From the NCBI GenBank assembly GCA_902795715.1, contig CADBME010000093.1:1-11217 (forward strand): a stretch of 11,217 nucleotides of DNA, in the 5' to 3' direction. Source of the stretch: an uncultured Lachnospiraceae bacterium. GTDB lineage: Bacteria; Bacillota_A; Clostridia; Lachnospirales; Lachnospiraceae. The translations under genes were made by a program, and so were the position numbers. A model generated the notes under the pieces. The model was given only the letters and a program-made list of their open reading frames with translations. It was not told the origin of the DNA and searched no databases. Positions 5,768 through 11,217 of the stretch are shown here, piece after piece (the first letter of the stretch is position 1; each line of letters starts with the position of its first letter).

Positions 5768-7882
5768 CTAATCTTTGAGATCTTCAAAATATTCATAGGC
5801 ATCCACTACGTCCAGGTAGGTTCCGTCAAAACCGGCTTCAATAATCTTGTCCAGATAACTGTCTTCTGATCCGAAAAGGATATCCCGCCAGGGCTTGGTC
5901 CAGTACATGACCTTGTAGTTGCCTTCCCACTTTTTATTTACCTCACAGATCCAGGGAGGTGGATCCTGATCCCAGCCTTGCTGCCAGTAATCTCTGTAAT
6001 CCTCAGCCTCTCCCACACTCATGTAGGCGCAGATCATTCTTCGCTTTCCGTTTTTCTTGATCTTCATCCTGGAAACGTCCTTCTTTGTCAGAGGCCTTCC
6101 ATGGAAATAAAGATCAACAAAAACCATGTCATAATCCGTATCGCAGATGGCGTCAATGTAGTCTTTCTTGGTCCGGTATTCCACCGGATTCAAAATTGCC
6201 ATAAAGTTTTTAACATCCGATAGTTCCCGGCAGCTCTTCTTGTTTTTCCTTTCTTCTGCCAGTTCAGGAATTTCACTTAACTCTCTATCTAAAGCATTAT
6301 ACCACACAGAATGTATTTTTCTGCATTTATTTGCAGATTTTTTACGAATTTCTTTCTTACTGCAATATTCTATGTTGAAAACGGACATGCCGGCCTCTTT
6401 TTCCAGCTTAATGGCCTTCTGCATCTGCCGGCTTTCCTTTTCCGGAGTAGGATAATTATCCATGTCCTCCCAGCCGTAGAAAACCGATTCGGTCAGAGCT
6501 CCATCCATGGAGGAAGTCAGCCGCATGATGCTCTCCTCGTTGCCATTATACTTGGGCATGTAGAGTTTATGGCCTCCGTTGGTGATCATGGCAAAATCCT
6601 GGTTTTTCCCCTTGGCATAATAGCTCAGATCACAGAGGAGGTCGATCATGGATGTCTGATAGGAGTCAGGATGACCTATATCTACTTTTTCCCTGGTATC
6701 AGAGGGAGAAAAGCTGTAGATCAGATGTTCTCCATTTTCATCGGGTTTGACGACCTTCTGGGCCAGGGTTATAAATTCCCTCTCATCTTCCGGATTGCTG
6801 ATCCGGATCCCAATGGAAAACCCTTTAGATATTTTCTTACTGTATGGGAATTCTCCCACGATCTCGTGCTCTTCACCGGGAAGGAGGCTCTTGAGATTCA
6901 CCGGAAGGTCGGTCTCATAAATCTTTCGATTTCTCTTATTGTAAACGATCATCGTGACCGGCCAGTCTGCATAGCAGGGAGCAACTCCGGTATTTTTGAA
7001 GGTGAAGCGCAGGGCGACCGTATCCTTACGGAAATTGACCGTGGTCTGCAGGCGATTGATATAGATGCAATAGCCCAGAGTTCTGAGAATCATCCGGCTT
7101 CCGTTTCTTTTCTGTTGGTCTGCATCGGGACAGTTGCCGGAAATATAGCTGATATGCTCATCCCGGATTTCCTGGAGGACTTCGGATAGATTGTCTTTGA
7201 GCAGCCAGCTTCTTTTTTCCGATTCGGTCAGACTTCCCGCGGAGGGAGCCTGTTTCCAGAAGTCGGAAAAAGTGACAGCCTGATGGTCTTTTGAATCCAG
7301 ATGTTCATCACCCAGATAAGAGAAATAAAGACCACAGCCCTTCTCTTCTGTTTTCTTATAATCAGCCGGCGCGGTAACCCATGCCCCGGGAAAAGCTTTC
7401 TGGAACTGACTGACATGCTTTCTTCCTATGGCATCGGTCTCAACATAACGTATAAAGGCACTTTCGGAAAAATAATCCCCCAAAGCCTTAATAGCCTTTT
7501 CAAGATCTCTCGGAATCCCGTCGTCCGGTCTGGTGCAGTTGAGCCGGAGTACTCCGCTGTATCCCTTCTTCTCATAGAAGCGGATATGATAAGTATCCTC
7601 CAGACTCCGGCGGTCATAGACCCCTGTTTCCGGTTCCCAGTCTGCCCAGTCAAGATCGATCCGAACCATTCTGGTCTGCCGGCAGTCCTCTTTGTTTCTC
7701 GCATCCGGCGCAAAACCCATCATGGGATTGAGAGGGACCTCTTCAGACTGATCAAAGAGGCTGGTCTGGTAAATCCTGTACCTTCCGGGAATGATATAGA
7801 AAAGAATCCCGGCGATGGCGATTCCCAGAATTGCGATCACGATCGTCACATATGGAATTTTTTTGAGTCTGATTCTAGCCAT
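5768..7882 (-). CDS. Membrane-anchored DUF4832 + GH114-type fusion protein with permuted GH114 barrel
   Basis: A 704-residue protein with a single N-terminal membrane segment (about 10-31) and a large extracellular part. Residues about 48-390 resemble the DUF4832-type region: NPMMGFAPDA at 52-61, DLDWADWEPETGVYD at 76-90, a conserved HISYISGNCPD at 243-253, then a beta-sandwich with FKNTGVAPCYADWPV (295-309). Residues about 402-704 are a GH114/TM1410-like barrel in the same reversed order as the next gene downstream: FAMITNGG (430-437), LTESVF (463-468), FNIEY (502-506), MVFVD (586-590), MSVGEAEDYR (621-630) and GFDGTYLDVVDAYE (684-697). Candidate catalytic acids are Glu465 and Asp691. The ATG at 7880-7882 overlaps the pelG stop by 8 bases (ATGGCTAG) and has AAAGGA at 7894-7899, 11 bases upstream. 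An in-frame ATG at 7906 would add eight residues but has no good ribosome binding site. The protein likely trims or anchors the Pel-type polymer at the cell surface (inference). Confidence 0.85.
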   Translation of the reverse strand: MARIRLKKIPYVTIVIAILGIAIAGILFYIIPGRYRIYQTSLFDQSEEVPLNPMMGFAPDARNKEDCRQTRMVRIDLDWADWEPETGVYDRRSLEDTYHIRFYEKKGYSGVLRLNCTRPDDGIPRDLEKAIKALGDYFSESAFIRYVETDAIGRKHVSQFQKAFPGAWVTAPADYKKTEEKGCGLYFSYLGDEHLDSKDHQAVTFSDFWKQAPSAGSLTESEKRSWLLKDNLSEVLQEIRDEHISYISGNCPDADQQKRNGSRMILRTLGYCIYINRLQTTVNFRKDTVALRFTFKNTGVAPCYADWPVTMIVYNKRNRKIYETDLPVNLKSLLPGEEHEIVGEFPYSKKISKGFSIGIRISNPEDEREFITLAQKVVKPDENGEHLIYSFSPSDTREKVDIGHPDSYQTSMIDLLCDLSYYAKGKNQDFAMITNGGHKLYMPKYNGNEESIMRLTSSMDGALTESVFYGWEDMDNYPTPEKESRQMQKAIKLEKEAGMSVFNIEYCSKKEIRKKSANKCRKIHSVWYNALDRELSEIPELAEERKNKKSCRELSDVKNFMAILNPVEYRTKKDYIDAICDTDYDMVFVDLYFHGRPLTKKDVSRMKIKKNGKRRMICAYMSVGEAEDYRDYWQQGWDQDPPPWICEVNKKWEGNYKVMYWTKPWRDILFGSEDSYLDKIIEAGFDGTYLDVVDAYEYFEDLKD

Positions 7883-9335
7883 GCTGGTTTCTTTCCTTTC
7901 CGGCATTCCGATTTAAAGACCTGGTCCAGATTCTTTTCTGTGAGAAATCGGACACTCTTCGCCTGCCCAGCAGCAGGTAGGCCAGATTCCTGGTACACCA
8001 CTCCAGTCGGAAAATGGAGATCAGCAAAAGGGCAGCCGCCCCAAGAGAAAAGCCCAGTCCATAGTATATAAATTTTCCTCTGACTATGTGATAAAGTGTT
8101 CCGGCCAGGCTGATGATGGCAAAAGCGGATGTCCCAAGGAGGGCACCTCCATAATCTTCAAAATATAAAAGAATCAGCATGACCGAATTCCCAATGGCAT
8201 AAAAACCATATCCTACACACAGAATCCTGAAAATACCCTTTCCCAGGTCCGTCATACCCAGTGGAAGCATATCCATGATAAATCCTCCGGCCACGATCGC
8301 CGCCAGGGTCATGATGATCTGCTTGATTCCCATGAAAAGAAGCTGCTGACCAAGTACATCCAGGAGTTCCTGTTCGGCAGACTCGATATCCCGGACGGAT
8401 CCCCGGTCATTAAAAGCATTGCAATAACGCTGGTATTTGGGAAAAAAGCGGACTTCCACTGAGGATACAAAGGAAATAATGGTAATCAAAATGGAAAAAA
8501 AGGCAAAGAGGGCCGGAATATCATACATGGGAGCCGTGTAAAAGAGTCCGGTAGTCTGTTTCCTCAATGGTCCGAAATACATAATACAAAGATGGCCATA
8601 GAGACCCAGACAGATGGAAGCTCCGATAAAAGTCAGAGATTTATAGCGCCTGAACCAGTCAAGAAACACAAAATCTCCTCCCTTGCTCCGCGGAAAATAG
8701 CGGACAAGGAGGGCATGGTACCAGGCCATCATTATACCAAAAGAGAGAACAACGCAGGCCATGAGGCGGACAACGGTGATCATCTGAAGGATGACCAGAA
8801 TGAGAGCAAGAAGAAAGCCCACCATAACCGAAACGGTAAAGCCTTCCATAATCTTCCGATAATCTTTGAGAGTCATGAGATAGATCATTTCCATCCAGAC
8901 TACGATCATTACCGCACTGATCCAGAGACACATAATGCAGTAAGACAGAGGGATTCCCGCATTCATAAGAAAAAAGCCGTAAAGAGGTTCGGCAATCAGG
9001 AGCTGAACAGCGCAATCCCCATAGAGGGAAGGCAGAATCTTACGATATCTCTCTTCGTAAAGGCGGTCCGCGACGAAACGGGTCACGACCATATTATGCC
9101 AGCTGGTTGAAAAAAGAGAGACCAGGAGACTGTAGGTCATCATACAGTTCATCACTTCTCTTTCCGGCCGGTTCATTCCGGCCAGGAGAGAAACCAGAGT
9201 CATGCCCAGAAGCATGAGAACATAGAGAATCATGGGGCCGACACTGACAATACCCGCATAAATATAGGCTCTGCCCAGGTTGAGAATACCTTTTTTCTGA
9301 AAGAGCTTATTCAGTTGAAATCCTATCCCTGCCAT
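7875..9335 (-). CDS. pelG: PelG, Pel exopolysaccharide inner-membrane transporter
   Basis: A 486-residue integral membrane protein with about a dozen hydrophobic segments, the size and character of PelG, which belongs to the MOP flippase superfamily and moves the Pel chain across the cytoplasmic membrane. The MAGIGFQLNKLFQKKG opening (1-16) followed by AYIYAGIVSVGPMILY (23-38) is the PelG N-terminal signature. The conserved YDIPALFAFF (271-280) and a soluble loop with RFFPKYQRYCNAFNDRGS (296-313) also fit. The C-terminal tail (about 457-486) is basic and hydrophilic. The ATG at 9333-9335 lies inside the 3' end of pelF, which it overlaps by 13 bases, and GAGGTG (9344-9349) is at suitable spacing. 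Its end overlaps the DUF4832-GH114 gene by 8 bases. Together this places pelF, pelG and the hydrolase gene in one translationally coupled unit. A general polysaccharide flippase is the only alternative, and the pelF neighbour argues against it. Confidence 0.91.
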   Translation of the reverse strand: MAGIGFQLNKLFQKKGILNLGRAYIYAGIVSVGPMILYVLMLLGMTLVSLLAGMNRPEREVMNCMMTYSLLVSLFSTSWHNMVVTRFVADRLYEERYRKILPSLYGDCAVQLLIAEPLYGFFLMNAGIPLSYCIMCLWISAVMIVVWMEMIYLMTLKDYRKIMEGFTVSVMVGFLLALILVILQMITVVRLMACVVLSFGIMMAWYHALLVRYFPRSKGGDFVFLDWFRRYKSLTFIGASICLGLYGHLCIMYFGPLRKQTTGLFYTAPMYDIPALFAFFSILITIISFVSSVEVRFFPKYQRYCNAFNDRGSVRDIESAEQELLDVLGQQLLFMGIKQIIMTLAAIVAGGFIMDMLPLGMTDLGKGIFRILCVGYGFYAIGNSVMLILLYFEDYGGALLGTSAFAIISLAGTLYHIVRGKFIYYGLGFSLGAAALLLISIFRLEWCTRNLAYLLLGRRRVSDFSQKRIWTRSLNRNAGKERNQHG

Positions 9336-10732
9336 TGGTCAAACACCTCATCATAAGCTTGCTGATAATTCCGGATCATATTGTCATGCTGGAAATATCG
9401 TCTGGCACGTTCTCTGGCAACACTTCCCATAGCCAGACGCTCTTCCCTGTTCCTGCAGAGTTCCTCCATGGCCAGGCTCAGAGCCCGGGCCTGCATGGGC
9501 GGTACACAGATGCCGGCAGCACCGGTATCATCTCCTCCGGTTCCGTAGATTAATTCTTTACAGCAGCCCACATCCGTGGTTACACAGGGACGACCCGCAG
9601 CAAAGGATTCGAGAACAGACAGGGGCTGTCCTTCCGATATGGAGGAAAGAACCGTGAAATCAAACTGACCCATGTATTCCGTCACCCGGATGGTTCCCAT
9701 GAAGTTCACGTCCCGGATCCCAAGTCTTCGCACCAGTTCATAGCACTCTCCTGCATACTCCTCGTCTTCCTCGGGGCCGGCAATATAGAGCCTGGCATCA
9801 GGAAAACGGCTCTTCATATCATGAAAAGCATAGAGCATGGTCATGACATCCTTGATGGGAGCAATTCGCAAAACAGCTGCAATATTGACCTTATCATCCG
9901 GCTGGCGAAGAGGGATTTTTGCAAATTGTTCATAGTGGATTCCGTTGGGGATCACCCGGCACAGGGATTCCCTGCATCCCAGCTCGATCTGGATTTTCTT
10001 TGCCCTCTCAAAAAGGCAGGTGACCATACCGGCTCTGGAATAAGCTGCTTCAGAAAGCATGTAAAAGAAGCGGATCAGGAGGCTTCGGCAATCCGGTACC
10101 ACCCATTTGGCCCGCAGAATTTCCTCTTCCCTCTCCCGGGTATACATGCCATGTTCTGTGATCATATAGGGAACATGGTAGAGATAACTGCCCAGTCTGG
10201 CCAGGATTCCCGCATAGCCGGTGGTAATGGTGTGATAAATATCGGCCTTTGGGATATCCGCCTGCATGATATGAAATACCGGCATCAGCATGGACCTGAC
10301 CGTATGAAACATATCAGCAAAGGCTGTATAGCGAAAATGCTGATTGCATACTTCTGTCAGCGTTGTCTGGAACTCTTTCCCGGACAGAATGTCATCCGGT
10401 GTAATTCCCCTGTTCTGCATAATATCAAAGAGAGTATCCCAATCCGGACTTCCACACCGGATCAGCTCGGACAGGGAAGCCTTTTCCTGTTCATTCAGGC
10501 GGGAAAATCTTTTCTTCCTGCCTCCCTTTATCCCCGTCAGAAAAATCTCCTTAATCTGAACCACATTGTCCGGGAGTTCATATTTATATTGTCCTTGAAT
10601 GGAAGGATCGGCCCCGATAGCCAGAATAACGAATTCATGTTCCGGCATCGCTTTAATATACTGGTGCATCCAGGTAGATACACCACCTGTCACATAGGGA
10701 TAACAACCTTCCAGAATCACACAGATACGCAT
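9323..10732 (-). CDS. pelF: PelF, GT4-family glycosyltransferase for Pel polymerisation
   Basis: A 469-residue soluble GT-B glycosyltransferase. Family knowledge: PelF uses nucleotide-activated N-acetylhexosamine (UDP-GalNAc) in the cytosol to build the Pel chain and works with PelG at the membrane. The N-terminal MRICVILEGCYPYVTGGVST (1-20) is the typical PelF opening. There is a long PelF-type insertion before ITEHGMYTRERE (191-202), then IPNGIHYEQF (261-270) and the GT4 nucleotide-sugar motif SEGQPLSVLESFAAG (366-380), with the E-x7-E pair at Glu367 and Glu375. The ATG at 10730-10732 is chosen because AAAAAGGA (10741-10748) lies eight bases upstream. Another in-frame ATG at 10753 sits inside a hairpin stem and has no ribosome binding site. 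The gene follows the deacetylase-like gene by 109 bases and overlaps pelG by 13 bases. Confidence 0.93.
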   Translation of the reverse strand: MRICVILEGCYPYVTGGVSTWMHQYIKAMPEHEFVILAIGADPSIQGQYKYELPDNVVQIKEIFLTGIKGGRKKRFSRLNEQEKASLSELIRCGSPDWDTLFDIMQNRGITPDDILSGKEFQTTLTEVCNQHFRYTAFADMFHTVRSMLMPVFHIMQADIPKADIYHTITTGYAGILARLGSYLYHVPYMITEHGMYTREREEEILRAKWVVPDCRSLLIRFFYMLSEAAYSRAGMVTCLFERAKKIQIELGCRESLCRVIPNGIHYEQFAKIPLRQPDDKVNIAAVLRIAPIKDVMTMLYAFHDMKSRFPDARLYIAGPEEDEEYAGECYELVRRLGIRDVNFMGTIRVTEYMGQFDFTVLSSISEGQPLSVLESFAAGRPCVTTDVGCCKELIYGTGGDDTGAAGICVPPMQARALSLAMEELCRNREERLAMGSVARERARRYFQHDNMIRNYQQAYDEVFDQWQG

Positions 10733-10749
10733 GTTTTTAATCCTTTTTC

Positions 10750-10777
10750 TCATCTGATCAAGGCACTAATCAGATGA
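10750..10777 (-). repeat. Perfect 9-bp inverted repeat abutting the pelF ribosome binding site
   Basis: TCATCTGAT and ATCAGATGA form a perfect stem with a 10-base loop (TAGTGCCTTG on the transcribed strand). The stem ends at base 10750, the first base of the AGAAAAAGGA tract (10741-10750) that contains the Shine-Dalgarno sequence. The in-frame upstream ATG at 10753 is buried in the stem. Confidence 0.6.
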
Positions 10778-10797
10778 CTAAGTGGGTCTGATGTTCT

Positions 10798-10835
10798 ATT
10801 CCCTGTTTGGTCTGCCTGACAAGTCCAAAGGGAAT
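10798..10835 (-). repeat. Imperfect inverted repeat upstream of pelF
   Basis: On the plus strand ATTCCCT-GT-TTGG (10798-10810) is complementary to CCAA-AGGGAAT (10825-10835) apart from a two-base bulge. This gives 11 base pairs around a 14-base loop. It lies a few bases after the stop codon of the deacetylase-like gene in transcription order. Confidence 0.5.
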
Positions 10836-10841
10836 CATCTA

Positions 10842-11217
10842 TTAATCAATCTCAATGACAACCCTGTCCGATGTGGCGTGGATCAGATAAAGCCCATCCG
10901 CCGCTCTGGTAAAGGATCCTCCATCCACCATCTCCGGTTTTCCGTCATTGACCTTGATATAAAACCAGGCCTCATCGACAAAATTACCCAGATCCAGGTG
11001 AATTCTTTTCCCTTCCTGTCTGCGGTGGATCTTCAAATTGGAATAGCGCTGGACTGCCCCCCCAAGCTCACTTCCCGTAAGGGATCGAATCTGGGGCAGG
11101 GCCGCATAGAGCCAGTCTACATAATTTTCAAACCGGGAGTAAAGCTCCGCCCAGCCCAGGTTGGTTCCCCGATCTACATCCAGAACATCATCCGGGTGCT
11201 GAAAGTGGGTATTGACA
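10842..11217 (-). CDS. C-terminal fragment of a DUF2194 / PelA-deacetylase-like protein (5' part outside window)
   Basis: The minus-strand frame is open from the window edge to a TAA at 10842-10844, giving 125 residues with no start seen. The fragment begins VNTHFQHPDDVLDVDRGTN, then an amphipathic stretch (WAELYSRFENYVDWLYAALP), and ends in a small beta-rich tail with WFYIKV, GGSFTRAADGLYLI and VVIEID. An HPDD-x-D histidine/aspartate segment followed by such a tail recalls the C-terminus of DUF2194-type polysaccharide deacetylases, which take the place of the PelA deacetylase domain in Gram-positive Pel loci. Its position directly before pelF fits the pelD-pelE-deacetylase-pelF-pelG order known from such clusters. 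The assignment rests on a short, weakly diagnostic fragment plus context, so it is moderate. The main catalytic motifs and signal sequence would lie beyond base 11217. Confidence 0.6.
   Translation of the reverse strand, partial: VNTHFQHPDDVLDVDRGTNLGWAELYSRFENYVDWLYAALPQIRSLTGSELGGAVQRYSNLKIHRRQEGKRIHLDLGNFVDEAWFYIKVNDGKPEMVDGGSFTRAADGLYLIHATSDRVVIEID

Larger units (their letters stand above)
10733..10841 (-). promoter_or_regulatory. pelF leader with two hairpins between the deacetylase-like gene and pelF
   Basis: This is the longest gap in an otherwise packed operon. On the transcribed strand the first hairpin pairs ATTCCCT plus TTGG with CCAA plus AGGGAAT (10798-10810 with 10825-10835, one two-base bulge, 14-base loop). 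The second is a perfect 9-bp stem TCATCTGAT/ATCAGATGA (10750-10758 with 10769-10777, 10-base loop), which ends right at the AGAAAAAGGA carrying the pelF ribosome binding site. Neither stem is followed by a U-run, so these are not intrinsic terminators. A role in mRNA stability, processing or control of pelF translation is inference. Confidence 0.5.

Noticed and set aside
6311..8071. Two overlapping plus-strand frames (6311-7189 and 7301-8071) opposite the DUF4832-GH114 gene and the end of pelG
   Set aside because: Both are shadows of conserved minus-strand genes and show no domain of their own.
9821..10777. Plus-strand open frame of 318 codons opposite pelF
   Set aside because: Antisense to the clear glycosyltransferase gene, with no family signature and no credible ribosome binding site.
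10733..10841. c-di-GMP riboswitch in front of pelF
   Set aside because: The two hairpins do not match the conserved core of the known c-di-GMP riboswitch classes as far as I can recall, so no riboswitch is called despite the fitting context.
11057..11063. Run of seven C (seven G in the coding sense) as a phase-variation tract in the deacetylase-like gene
   Set aside because: The run is short, the frame is intact on both sides, and a single G7 in a gene of this composition is not convincing.

Overview
All eight genes in the window read from the minus strand, so transcription runs from high to low coordinates. They look like one tightly packed operon, or two run together. The gene content points to a Gram-positive member of the Clostridia, probably Lachnospiraceae-like: Pel exopolysaccharide genes appear with no trace of the outer-membrane components pelB or pelC, there are strong AGGAGG-type ribosome binding sites, an M16C presequence-protease-like peptidase sits directly before era, and there are secreted lysine-rich proteins. 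The family-level placement is inference.

In transcription order, the right end (10842-11217) holds the C-terminal part of a protein that most resembles the DUF2194/PelA-deacetylase-type component of Gram-positive Pel clusters. A 109-base gap with two hairpins follows. Next come pelF (9323-10732, cytosolic GT4 polymerising glycosyltransferase) and pelG (7875-9335, multi-spanning polysaccharide transporter). Three consecutive exported proteins with GH114-type (endo-alpha-1,4-polygalactosaminidase, TM1410-like) barrels then follow: a membrane-anchored DUF4832-GH114 fusion (5768-7882), a secreted beta-sandwich-GH114 protein (4268-5695) and a compact secreted GH114 protein (3373-4218). The left end carries housekeeping-type genes: an M16C zinc metallopeptidase (415-3345) and the 5' part of era (1-414). 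pelF/pelG overlap by 13 bases, pelG and the fusion gene by 8 bases, and the peptidase stop codon abuts the era start, all consistent with coupled translation.

The likely joint function is as follows. PelF polymerises an N-acetylgalactosamine-rich chain, PelG helps move it across the single membrane, the deacetylase modifies it outside the cell, and the GH114 proteins trim, release or remodel it. In Gram-negative PelA a hydrolase domain is fused to the deacetylase. Here the hydrolase role appears to be spread over separate GH114 proteins.

The most unusual observation is domain order. In both larger GH114 proteins the two halves of the barrel appear in reversed order compared with TM1410/GH114: the segment that normally ends the barrel (NGG, then the Glu of the IEEVF/TESVF motif, then LEY/IEY) comes first. 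The segment that normally begins it (FID, SVGEAE, GFDGxYLD) comes last and ends the protein. The third, shorter GH114 protein keeps the usual order. This looks like a circular permutation shared by two tandem paralogues inside a Pel locus.
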